Assembly: GCF_011303555.1 (NCBI RefSeq)
Contig: NZ_CP049868.1
Coordinates: forward strand, 2,976,001-3,040,000
DNA: 64,000 nt
Direction of reading: 5' to 3'
DNA from: Pedobacter sp. HDW13
GTDB lineage: Bacteria > Bacteroidota > Bacteroidia > Sphingobacteriales > Sphingobacteriaceae
The notes under the pieces are model-generated. The model was given only the letters and a program-made list of their open reading frames with translations. It was not told the origin of the DNA and made no database searches. The translations under genes and the position numbers were made by a program. This document shows, in pieces, positions 43,930-51,835 of this stretch (position 1 is its first letter; each line of letters starts with the position of its first letter).

Positions 43930-44904
43930 ATGAAAATGAAAAAAGGAATTATAATGCTATTGGCGGTAGCCTTGGGCCTTTCGGCCTGTAACAAATTCGA
44001 AAAAGGCGAAGGCGATATGACTTACAAAATCTATAAAAGTGACGGTAAGCCAAAAATCCAGGACGGTGACTATGTAAAACTAAACGGTGTACAAACCGTA
44101 GAAACCAATACCAATCCCGATTCGGTAATGGTAAATACTTACGACAATGAACGCCCTGCTTTTTTTGCTATCAGTAAATCGATGTTTAAGGGAGATTTGG
44201 CTTCAGGGCTAAAACTATTGGGTGAGGGCGATAGTGCTGTTTTTAAATTAAATTTAGATTCGATGGAGAAATATTCAGGCCAACCGAAACCAAAAGGTTT
44301 AAAATCTAATATTGCATCCTTTACCATTAAAATTGAGAAGGTATTACACAAAGGGAATGATGCAGATTCGATTTTTGATGCTAAAAAACGACTTTTCTTC
44401 GAGGCAGAGTACAAAGCCTTAAATGAGAAAAATAAAGTAGTAGAGCCAGCTAAAATAGCTAAATACATTGCCGATAACCAACTTAAAGTTACTACTGCAC
44501 CATCAGGATTGCAATATGTAATTGCTGCTCCGGGCAATGCTGAACGGGCTGTTTTAACAGATACGGTATTAATTGACTATACCGGACAGTTTACCAATAA
44601 AAAATCGAACGGGAGCATTAATGTTTTCGATACTTCTGATGCCAGGATAGCCAAAGAAGCAGGCGTTTTTTCAGAAAGTGTACAGTACATTCCCCGTAAA
44701 TTACCTTTAGGCCAGTTGCCTCAGGGTGTTGTACAAGGCATCCAGTTAATTGGGGTGGGGGGTAAAATTAAAATGATTTTACCATCGCGCTTAGGCTTTG
44801 GCGAAAATGGCGGCGGGCCCATTAACCCTTTTACGCCATTGGTATTCGATGTAGCACTAAAAGGTATAATTAAGCCTGGTGTTGCGCTGCCTTTAAGTAA
44901 ATAA
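43930..44904 (+). CDS. FKBP-type peptidyl-prolyl isomerase lipoprotein, paralog B
   Basis: A 324-residue lipoprotein when started at ATG 43930 (MKMKKGIIMLLAVALGLSAC). It copies the layout of paralog A: a degenerate N-terminal FKBP-like unit (IQDGDYVKLNGVQTVETN, LGEGDSAVFKLNLDSM) and a C-terminal FKBP domain (AVLTDTVLIDYTGQFTNKKS, GVVQGIQLIGVGGKIKMILP, RLGFGENGGG). The two proteins are similar throughout but clearly diverged. Upstream in-frame codons from 43885 overlap the promoter and were excluded. Role as periplasmic folding factor is inferred. Confidence 0.88.
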   Translation: MKMKKGIIMLLAVALGLSACNKFEKGEGDMTYKIYKSDGKPKIQDGDYVKLNGVQTVETNTNPDSVMVNTYDNERPAFFAISKSMFKGDLASGLKLLGEGDSAVFKLNLDSMEKYSGQPKPKGLKSNIASFTIKIEKVLHKGNDADSIFDAKKRLFFEAEYKALNEKNKVVEPAKIAKYIADNQLKVTTAPSGLQYVIAAPGNAERAVLTDTVLIDYTGQFTNKKSNGSINVFDTSDARIAKEAGVFSESVQYIPRKLPLGQLPQGVVQGIQLIGVGGKIKMILPSRLGFGENGGGPINPFTPLVFDVALKGIIKPGVALPLSK

Positions 44905-44922
44905 AACCACAATAAAGCCTGA

Positions 44923-44967
44923 AAGCACAAGGAACCTCAATTTTGAGTTATTCTTTGTGCTTTTTTT
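44923..44967 (+). terminator. Terminator after FKBP paralog B
   Basis: AAGCACAA ... TTGTGCTT stem with an inner CTCAATTTTGAG hairpin, then seven T residues. Confidence 0.85.
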
Positions 44968-45403
44968 ATGCGTTGGAAATTGCAAAACTATAGCAGATAA
45001 TTAAATAATTCATTAAATTAGTTGAAATGAAATTTTAATTATTCCATTTATCATGATGCGCTCAAACTTTGTTATTCTGTTTCTGGGCCTAAAAAGCTTA
45101 CTGCTTAGTATAGCTTTTAATTTGGTATACGTGCCGGTTTACCACAGGCCGCAAAGAAGGATTTTGAGAGGTTCTCTGCTGAATGTAAAAAGTATCTTTC
45201 AATTTGATCGGCAAGATATGCACCACATATTGTTGCCTGCTAAAATCACATTACTGCCTATCCTATCTAAAAACATAAAATTTATGGCTTTTGATGAATT
45301 GTTTTTGTCATTGAGAAGAGATGTAAATTGATAATTGTCAGTTTGATTCAAACTATTATTGATAAAGCAAGTTATTAAGAGATAAATAGCTAAACTAAAC
45401 TTT
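44968..45403. other. Gene-poor region before the LuxR-type regulator; one doubtful small frame
   Basis: AT-rich. A plus-strand frame at 45053-45331 (92 codons, start MMRSNFVILFLGLKSLLLSI) has a hydrophobic N-terminus but no recognisable domain, and an opposing frame covers much of the same bases; I do not call it a gene. The region probably holds the regulator's promoter and control sites, including the palindrome at 45341. Confidence 0.4.
45341..45353. promoter_or_regulatory. Palindrome GTTTGATTCAAAC upstream of the response regulator
   Basis: Perfect 6-base arms (GTTTGA / TCAAAC) around one T, 51 bases before the regulator's ATG. It could be an autoregulatory operator; no experimental parallel is known to me. 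Confidence 0.35.
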
Positions 45404-46030
45404 ATGCAAAAGATTAAGGTCTTTCTGGTTGATGACGCGTACACGTTAATGGGATGTGTAGAAAAAATATTAAACAGAGTAGAGGTGGTTGGGAATGTAA
45501 CTTTAATGGCTGCAAATCAAAAGACTATTCAGTTAAAGGCACCTGATGTTGTGATCGTAAATTTTAGTAGTAACGAAAAGGAAGGAGCTGAGTTATTGGG
45601 GATGATTACAAGAGAATTTCCTGCCTTGAAAGTTATTGTATTGTCGGTACAAGATGATTTTAACAGTATTTCGGCCAAGTTGAAAGCAGGAATTAAAGGA
45701 TATTTACTGGCAGATGTAAAACACACCGAGTTGCATAAGGCCATTAATAAAGTAATGCATGGCGAAACCTATATACAAAGTTCTGTGGCCAATAAGTTTA
45801 TTAATGGTTACCAAAAAGAAAACCATGTAATTGCCATCAATAATTTATCTCCACGGGAAGTAGAAATTATCAGGTTGATTGCAAAAGAGCATACCTCAGC
45901 TGACATTGGAAAAATGCTTTTTATTTCGGAACATACAGTAGAAACTCACCGTAAAAATATTTGGCGCAAAACCGGGGTAAAATCTATTGTTGGTTTGTTG
46001 AATTTCGCGCACGAACACCAGCTGATTTAA
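45404..46030 (+). CDS. NarL/LuxR-type regulator with degenerate receiver domain
   Basis: A 208-residue transcription regulator. The receiver (residues 1-120) keeps the acidic pair Asp10-Asp11 (VFLVDDAYTL), but the phosphoacceptor position in PDVVIVNFSS is Asn53 instead of Asp, and the conserved Lys of the GYLLK motif is Ala103 (GYLLAD). The LuxR helix-turn-helix (about 145-205) is intact: LSPREVEIIRLIAKEHTSAD, then GKMLFISEHTVETHRKNIWR. So DNA binding should work while normal phosphorylation should not. No histidine kinase is adjacent. It likely responds through protein contact, ligand or expression level. Confidence 0.92.
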   Translation: MQKIKVFLVDDAYTLMGCVEKILNRVEVVGNVTLMAANQKTIQLKAPDVVIVNFSSNEKEGAELLGMITREFPALKVIVLSVQDDFNSISAKLKAGIKGYLLADVKHTELHKAINKVMHGETYIQSSVANKFINGYQKENHVIAINNLSPREVEIIRLIAKEHTSADIGKMLFISEHTVETHRKNIWRKTGVKSIVGLLNFAHEHQLI

Positions 46031-46036
46031 GAAATA

Positions 46037-46066
46037 AGCCCCCATAGTTTTACATCTATGAGGGCT
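46037..46066. terminator. Bidirectional terminator between regulator and SH3b gene
   Basis: AGCCCCCATAG / CTATGAGGGCT stem (one mismatch) with a TTTTACAT loop, between convergent stop codons 45 bases apart. Confidence 0.7.
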
Positions 46067-46074
46067 ATTATATT

Positions 46075-46497
46075 TTAAGCCTGAGCTTCTAAGTATTGTG
46101 CATAGCAATAACCTTCTTCACCATCATTGGTTCTTACCAGCCACCACAAATCATTGCTTCTGTTTACCAGGGTAATTACCTCGCCATGGGCAGCCTTACC
46201 TACAATGGGCTGATCGGTGCCCGGGCCCTTGCGGATATTTAAATTGCTGCTTTCTGTAACCACTTTTGCATGGGTAACGGCAGCATCAATGGCTACATTT
46301 ACATTCAGAACAAGATCACCTGAAGTAAAGTTTGGATCAATCTGATTGTAAACTTCCCAAAGGGAATCTTTAGTGGCTCCATCAGCTGCAGTTCCATCTA
46401 TATATAAAACCCCGTCTTGTTCCCTTACGGCTAAATCTGCTATACCTGCTGCAGTTGCTGCGTCAGTTAATGCTTTGTATTTATCTTCTAATGCCAT
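46075..46497 (-). CDS. BON-like/SH3b domain protein
   Basis: A 140-residue protein without a signal peptide. Residues 1-70 (DLAVREQDGVLYIDGTAADG, DSLWEVYNQIDPNFTSGDLV) look like a BON-type or LysM-protein N-terminal unit; residues 78-138 are a bacterial SH3 domain (SSNLNIRKGPGTDQPIVGKA, WWLVRTNDGEEGYCYAQYL). SH3b domains bind peptidoglycan peptides. It starts 8 bases after the BON lipoprotein stop, so the two are co-transcribed. Lack of an export signal is odd for a cell-wall binder and suggests either cytoplasmic use or non-classical export. Confidence 0.82.
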   Translation of the reverse strand: MALEDKYKALTDAATAAGIADLAVREQDGVLYIDGTAADGATKDSLWEVYNQIDPNFTSGDLVLNVNVAIDAAVTHAKVVTESSNLNIRKGPGTDQPIVGKAAHGEVITLVNRSNDLWWLVRTNDGEEGYCYAQYLEAQA

Positions 46498-46505
46498 GGC
46501 CTAGG

Positions 46506-46970
46506 TTATTTAATGATTAGTTTATTGTCGATTTTTTTTGGTTTTAATGCACTCAAATGCTGCATTAATGTAATTAGTGAAGCTTTTTTAAGCTCGCCTG
46601 TTAGCACAATCACACCATCTTTAACCTCAGCTTTCACCGTTGGGAAATCTTTGGTAGCATCGGCAACATTTTTAATCAGAACAGGATCTTCTGAAATAAC
46701 CACAGGTGCTTCTACAGTTTTAATGGTTAAGCTGTTGATTACAGATTTTACTCCTTTTTCTGCTTTTGCAATTTCTTCTGCTTTGGCTTTTGCAGCTTCA
46801 TCATCAACTACACCCGTTAAGGTTACGTCGCCTTTAGTAACGGCCACCGTAATACCTGTAGCTTCTTTGGCCTGGATCGCGGCCTGAATGGCAGCATCTT
46901 TCGGTTTACAGCCAGCAAAAAATAGCGTAGCTGCAATAACCATACTCATTAATAACTTAGTTGTTTTCAT
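46506..46970 (-). CDS. BON-domain lipoprotein
   Basis: A 154-residue lipoprotein (MKTTKLLMSMVIAATLFFAG, acceptor Cys21 in AGCKPKD). It has two BON-type units: IQAKEATGITVAVTKGDVTL with TGVVDDEAAKAKAEEIAKAE, and VADATKDFPTVKAEVKDGVI with VLTGELKKASL. BON domains bind phospholipid membranes and occur in OsmY-type envelope-stress proteins. It is first in a two-gene operon with the SH3b protein. Probably a periplasmic stress or envelope-maintenance factor; the trigger is unknown. Confidence 0.87.
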   Translation of the reverse strand: MKTTKLLMSMVIAATLFFAGCKPKDAAIQAAIQAKEATGITVAVTKGDVTLTGVVDDEAAKAKAEEIAKAEKGVKSVINSLTIKTVEAPVVISEDPVLIKNVADATKDFPTVKAEVKDGVIVLTGELKKASLITLMQHLSALKPKKIDNKLIIK

Positions 46971-47109
46971 CCTTTTGGGGTTTATATTGATATTATTTGA
47001 AATTCAAGATATTGAAACTAAAATAACTATTTATCGGCGGGGATGAATCCGATTAATCTAATATATGAAATACGTTTAACTCATTTGTAAATAAAATTTA
47101 AATAAACTG

Positions 47110-47580
47110 TTAAATCCAGTTTTTAAAAGGAGTGATGGTGAGGTTCGAATTATAATATTTTTCTTCTTCGGTAACTTCTTTGCTTACCCAGTCGGGCAGG
47201 TTAAATGTTTCCGTTTCGCTTTCCAGCTCTATTTCTGCAACAATTAAACCTTCGTTATGGCCCGAAAATACATCAACTTCCCACACTTTCCCTTCAAACG
47301 CAATCTCATATCGTGTTTTAGAAAGTTCAGCTTGCGAGAAGTGATCTAATAATTCTACGGCTTCGGTAAGCGGAATTTCATATTCATATTCTAAACGGGT
47401 TGTGCCAACCGTTTGCCCTTTAATGGTTAAAAAGCCTTTTGCTTCTGTTGCCCTTACACGCACTGTTTTATTTTTATCGGTAAGCAAATAACCTTGTCTA
47501 ACCAGCTTTCCAGCTGGTTTGCTCAGGCTATCCCACTTTTGTTGATTGATTAAAAATTTGCGCTCTATTTCTTTTCCCAT
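47110..47580 (-). CDS. CYTH domain protein
   Basis: A 156-residue protein starting at MGKEIERKFLINQQKWDSLS, with the EIERKF signature of the CYTH (CyaB/thiamine triphosphatase) superfamily. Other features: RQGYLLTDKNKTVRVRATEA, GFLTIKGQTVGTTRLEYEYE, and acidic-metal-site residues in WEVDVFSGHNEGLIVAEIEL. Such proteins bind triphosphate-containing compounds and many are tripolyphosphatases. Its ATG shares one base with the stop of the ACT gene upstream (TAATG), so translation is coupled. A longer frame to 47763 runs antisense-like through the ACT gene and was discarded. Confidence 0.92.
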   Translation of the reverse strand: MGKEIERKFLINQQKWDSLSKPAGKLVRQGYLLTDKNKTVRVRATEAKGFLTIKGQTVGTTRLEYEYEIPLTEAVELLDHFSQAELSKTRYEIAFEGKVWEVDVFSGHNEGLIVAEIELESETETFNLPDWVSKEVTEEEKYYNSNLTITPFKNWI

Positions 47581-47972
47581 TATTCGGAGAGTTGTTTTAA
47601 AATATCCATGGCTGCCACAGTATCTTTCAAATCTACAAATATATGGTCGTGATAATAGGCTGCGACTACATTGCAGCTTATGCCATGTTCTGATAGTGCA
47701 GTAGAAAAAGCTGCTGTTAAGCCTACGGCTGTTAAAGAAGAGTGTACTGTTAATGTGATCCACGAGGCGATAAAATCGTATTCTAAACCCAATTGATCAG
47801 CAATTTCTTTCTTTAAAATTATTGTAGTTGCTTCTTCTTCTTTGAATAGGCAAACCGCAAGGTTGACATCTATTGCATTTAGATTTTCAACCTTGCAAAA
47901 TACAAATTCGCCAGGATTATGTACTGGTTTCATTGTTTTCAACAGCTTTTCCAAACTTTTTTCGCCTGTCAT
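47580..47972 (-). CDS. ACT-domain protein
   Basis: A 130-residue protein, start MTGEKSLEKLLKTMKPVHNP. Its C-terminal half carries an ACT-type fold (SWITLTVHSSLTAVGLTAAF, HGISCNVVAAYYHDHIFVDL), and the N-terminal half (EFVFCKVENLNAIDVNLAVC) matches the ACT_7-like group of small amino-acid-binding proteins. Start at 47972 is favoured because the frame-corrected end of the hexosaminidase gene is at 47974, giving the junction TAAAATG; the longer start at 48002 would overlap that gene. Probable ligand-binding regulator; ligand unknown. Confidence 0.85.
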   Translation of the reverse strand: MTGEKSLEKLLKTMKPVHNPGEFVFCKVENLNAIDVNLAVCLFKEEEATTIILKKEIADQLGLEYDFIASWITLTVHSSLTAVGLTAAFSTALSEHGISCNVVAAYYHDHIFVDLKDTVAAMDILKQLSE

Positions 47973-47973
47973 T

Positions 47974-49922
47974 TTATCTCGTTCTTTTCTGTAAATCGGC
48001 AACCGGCATACTGATCAATCTTCCGATAGGTTGTTTACCACGATATGTAATTACCCGCAGCATACTGGCATCTTTTGGAACTTGTAGCGCGGTGGTATAT
48101 TTAGGGTAAAAACGATCAGGTGTCGAGTTATCAAAACTATAGTAAATGTCCAGTCCGTCTATTTCGGGGTTAATTCTACCATTAACTGTTTATCGGCACT
48201 ACGTTTTACGGTAAAAATAGGGTCGTAAATAGCAGGCGAGTACTTAATTTCGGCAAAATCCAAACGTTTAAAATGCTGCTGGGTACGGTCAACAAAATTA
48301 ATCCAGTTTTTCTTCTCAATCGGGCTCCATGCCGATTCTGAAATGGCAAAAGCACGTGGCCAAACCATGTATTCTACCTGGCGGAATGTAAAAACCTGCT
48401 CGGTCCAAAGGTTGGCTTGTGCACCAATAACATACTGTGCATTTACACTCGCCGGAACAGGGTTAAACTGGTAGGCTTTGTTTAGCCTAAGCGAAGCGTA
48501 AACTTTAGGTTCTGTAATGGCATCGGCCTGCATGTAATCCAGGTAAGCAAAATCGGTTGGGCTCATTACCACATTATGTTTATCATTAGCAGCCTGTATG
48601 CCGTATTTCATGCCCCGCCAGCTCATTACTGCTGCTGTGGGTGATACACCACCCTCTAAGATTTCGTCCCAGCCCATAAATTTTTTTCCTTTGGCCATTA
48701 CAATCTGCTCTACACGTTTTTCAAAATAAGCCTGAACCTGTGGAATGGTTTTTAAACCTTCTCTTTGCATCAGTTGCTTAATCTGATCGTTTTTTTCCCA
48801 AAAATTATGCGAGGCTTCATCGCCCCCCATGTGGATGTATTCGAAAGGGAAAAGTTGTGCAACCTGAGTAATTACGGTATCTAAAAAGGTGTAAACTTTT
48901 TCATTGGCCGGACAAAGTGTATTATCAATCAGGGCTATCGGTGGTGCTCCACGACTCCAGTCCATTATTTTTTCGCCTGAACGTACTTTATAATTCACCG
49001 CATCCGGCGTGCACGATAGCTCGGGATAGGAGGCAATGATAGCTAAACTATGCCCTGGTACATCAATTTCGGGCAAAATGTTTACAAAACGCTCTTGTGC
49101 GTATTGCACCAGTTCTTTAATGTCTTCTTGTGTATAAAAGCCGCCATATGTGCGGGGTTCATCAGCAGTTGGTGGAATAAAATCGCCAAAAGTTCCTGTT
49201 TTTTTAACATTCCATGCACCTATTTCGGTTAATTTAGGCAAACCTTTAATTTCAATGCGCCAGCCTTCATCATCGGCGAGGTGTAAGTGTAGCAGGTTAA
49301 ACTTGTAACGCACCATGCCATCAATAAACTGCTTTACTTCCTCCTTGGTAAAAAAGTGACGGGCAACATCAAACATTAAGCCCCGCCAGCCTAGCTTGGG
49401 GTAATCTACCACATCAACGCAGGGTGCTTTCCATTTAATATCATTTACCTGTTCTTTACTTTCTATTTCGGCAGGGAAGAGCTGTAATAACGACTGCACA
49501 CCATAGAAAATGCCTGCAGGCTTGTTTGCCGTAATAACTATCTGTGTAGGATTTACATTCAGCTTATATCCTTCTGCTCCCAGTTGTGCATCATCTTGCG
49601 TGTTTAGGATAAGTTTAATAGTAGGGTGGGTTGAATTACTTAAAGTGCTTACAAATTTTCCGGTAGCGGTTGTAATCCGATCTGATAAATAAGCAATAGA
49701 TTGCTTTAGCTCTGCACTTTTGGTGGTTTGTATAATTACATTTTCAGGTAAAGTAAATGTACCGGCCTTTTTCATTAGCGATACCGGCTCCGGAATAATG
49801 GCACAAGGAGTTTGAACAATGGTGCCTTCTGCGTCGCCGCTTTCAGTTTCAGAAACAATATTTTGGGCGAAAGTGCTGGCAGTAAAGAGGCAGCAGGTGA
49901 TAATCAGGAATATTTTTTTCAT
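47974..49922 (-). pseudogene. GH20 beta-N-acetylhexosaminidase with frameshifted C-terminal domain
   Basis: The first 587 codons encode a secreted GH20 enzyme: signal peptide MKKIFLIITCCLFTASTFAQ, N-terminal GH20b domain, catalytic barrel with the Asp-Glu pair in HMGGDEASHNFW. It stops at a TAG at 48161-48159 in VELTPK. One base further in phase, the sequence continues as IDGLDIYYSFDNSTPDRFYP, KYTTALQVPKDASMLRVITY and RGKQPIGRLISMPV to a TAA at 47974, which is the usual C-terminal domain of these hexosaminidases. One missing A in a run of As at 48161-48164 explains it; corrected length is 649 residues, and the corrected stop lies one base before the ACT gene start. The catalytic domain is intact, so a truncated product could still be active. 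Confidence 0.9.
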
Positions 49923-50079
49923 TAAATAAATAACTGCGGATTAACCGAATAAGTATTAACCTGCAATTTATTAAAAAGATTTTAATCGGAGGTGTTTGTG
50001 CTAGGAGAAATGTGAAAGGTAGGGGGAATGGAGCATTAAGGGCTCCCGCAGATTTCGTTGATTACCGCAGAATTGTATT

Positions 50080-50469
50080 TCACAAAAAACGGGTCAGCCA
50101 TTCTTTGGCTTTTTCATCATCAGTAAACGATTTTATGGGAATAGGAGGGCTTTGAAATTTAAAGAGCAGTCTCATTATAAGTTGCGCCAAGCCGGGTTTC
50201 GAAACCATGGCCATTGCAGTATAAATATTAGGCAACTGTTCGGTCGAAAATTTTCGGGTTGCTTTATCGGGTACCGGAGAGTTTTTTAGATAAATTAACA
50301 GTGGCACTTTCTTGTTGTTGGTAATTTTCTTAACCAGCGCAACATTGGCCTTAATGTTTGCTACCGTACGTAAAATACTTTTACTGTAAGCAACCAGTAT
50401 GCCCGTGTCAGTTAGCAGGTAATCGGCAATTTCGCCTTCAACAAATTGATTATCTAAATTGTTCTCCAT
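50080..50469 (-). CDS. STAS/SpoIIAA-like small protein
   Basis: A 129-residue soluble protein. The pattern EGEIADYLLTDTGILVAYSK, NVALVKKITNNKKVPLLIYL and NIYTAMAMVSKPGLAQLIMR resembles the STAS/SpoIIAA-like lipid- or protein-binding fold found in many small Bacteroidota proteins (a DUF7793-type family, from memory). Its ATG is one base after the stop of the aldehyde dehydrogenase (TAAAATG), so it is the last gene of the ethanolamine-type operon. Role in the pathway is unknown; regulation or membrane recruitment are possible. Confidence 0.65.
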   Translation of the reverse strand: MENNLDNQFVEGEIADYLLTDTGILVAYSKSILRTVANIKANVALVKKITNNKKVPLLIYLKNSPVPDKATRKFSTEQLPNIYTAMAMVSKPGLAQLIMRLLFKFQSPPIPIKSFTDDEKAKEWLTRFL

Positions 50470-50470
50470 T

Positions 50471-51835
50471 TTAGCCTCTTAAATGATATGCTTTTGGTTT
50501 GGTAAAGGCCCTTAAGCCCTGGTGTGAAAGAGTTGCTCCAATGCCCGAATATTTTCTTCCGCTCCACGGGAGGGCAGCACTTACTCTATCGCAGCAATTC
50601 CAGTAACCGGAGCCTGCATCCAGTTGGGCCAGTATTTTTTCTGCCAGCGACTGATCGGCAGTATAAACAGATGCCGTTAACCCATAATCGGTATCTTGCA
50701 TCATTTTTAAAGCTTCGGCATCGTCTTTAACTTTCATAATGCCTATAATGGGACCAAAGCTTTCTTCCTGCATCACCAGCATATCGTTGGTTACTTCCGT
50801 TAAAACCGTTGGCTCAAAATAATAACCTTTTCCGCTGAGGCTTTTGCCTCCTGTTAATAGTTTGGCACCTTTATCCAGCGCGTCTTTTATCTGGTTCTCT
50901 AAAATCGAAATCTGGGCTTTCCGGGTTAATGCCCCAATATATACGCCATCGGCTGTTGGTGAGCCACTTTTCCAGCTCTTTACCTCATTAACAAAGGCAG
51001 ATAAATAGGCCTCATAATTTTTCTCGTGCACGTAAATACGTTCAACTGAGCAGCAGCTTTGCCCATTGTTGTAAAAGGCGCCGTCGGCAGTGCCAACAGC
51101 TGCAGCTGCAACATCGGCCACATCCTCGGCAATGTATAAAGGATCTTTACCACCTAGTTCCAGTTGGCAGGGAACCATTTTTGGAGCAACTTTTTCGTAA
51201 ATGTATTTCCCGGTCTGGTACGAGCCTGTAAAGAAATAGCCGTTGAAATCCATTTCCAGTAATGCTGCTCCAGTTTCTTTTGCACCAATGGCAAGCTGAA
51301 ACACCTGATCGGGTACACCTGCCTGCTTTAATAGTTTCTCGATTTGAAGTCCGGTTAAGCTGGCATATTCGGATGGTTTGTACATCACAGCATTTCCGCT
51401 AAGTAAAGCAGGGATAAAAACATTTACACCAACCAGGTAGGGGTAATTCCAGGCAGAAATATTACAGACTACACCCAGGGGTTCGTATTTGATAATTTCT
51501 TTTAAGCCGGGTTCATTAACCATCACCTCATCAGAAAGGTACTTTATGGAGTGATCGAGCATCCATTTAATCCGTGCTCTTGCACCATTAATTTCATTGC
51601 GCGATTGTTGCAAGGGTTTTCCAACTTCGCTGGTTAATATGTGCGCCAGTTCTTCTGTTTCAGATTCGAGTAAAGTACTGAAGTTTGAAAGGATGGAAAT
51701 CCGTTTAGCTAAACTTTTATTGGCCCACAGTTGCTGTGCGCTTTTAAGCATTTCGAACTTGGATTGAAGACTTTCTTTTGAATCTTCGGTTAAGCTGGTT
51801 ATAATTTCTTCGGTTGCCGGATTAATGATTTGCAT
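50471..51835 (-). CDS. Aldehyde dehydrogenase family protein (predicted gamma-glutamyl-aminoaldehyde oxidation)
   Basis: A 454-residue NAD(P)-dependent dehydrogenase. The start MQIINPATEEIITSLTEDSK is typical. Cofactor and catalytic features: EPLGVVCNISAWNYPYLVGV, FTGSYQTGKYI (nucleotide loop), catalytic Glu in QLELGGKDPLY, and nucleophile Cys in NNGQSCCSVERIYV, with two adjacent Cys. It belongs near the succinate-semialdehyde (YneI-type) group. ATG at 51835 overlaps the upstream amidohydrolase by 14 bases. In this operon it would oxidise the gamma-glutamylated aldehyde made by the alcohol dehydrogenase to the acid. Family certain; substrate inferred. Confidence 0.88.
   Translation of the reverse strand: MQIINPATEEIITSLTEDSKESLQSKFEMLKSAQQLWANKSLAKRISILSNFSTLLESETEELAHILTSEVGKPLQQSRNEINGARARIKWMLDHSIKYLSDEVMVNEPGLKEIIKYEPLGVVCNISAWNYPYLVGVNVFIPALLSGNAVMYKPSEYASLTGLQIEKLLKQAGVPDQVFQLAIGAKETGAALLEMDFNGYFFTGSYQTGKYIYEKVAPKMVPCQLELGGKDPLYIAEDVADVAAAAVGTADGAFYNNGQSCCSVERIYVHEKNYEAYLSAFVNEVKSWKSGSPTADGVYIGALTRKAQISILENQIKDALDKGAKLLTGGKSLSGKGYYFEPTVLTEVTNDMLVMQEESFGPIIGIMKVKDDAEALKMMQDTDYGLTASVYTADQSLAEKILAQLDAGSGYWNCCDRVSAALPWSGRKYSGIGATLSHQGLRAFTKPKAYHLRG

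Noticed and set aside
45053..45331. 92-codon frame as a small membrane protein gene
   Set aside because: No recognisable domain, an opposing frame over much of the same bases, and no promoter or ribosome-binding support; kept only as a note in the gap entry.
47581..47763. N-terminal extension of the CYTH protein
   Set aside because: It lies wholly within the ACT gene in another frame; the EIERKF signature normally sits at the very N-terminus.
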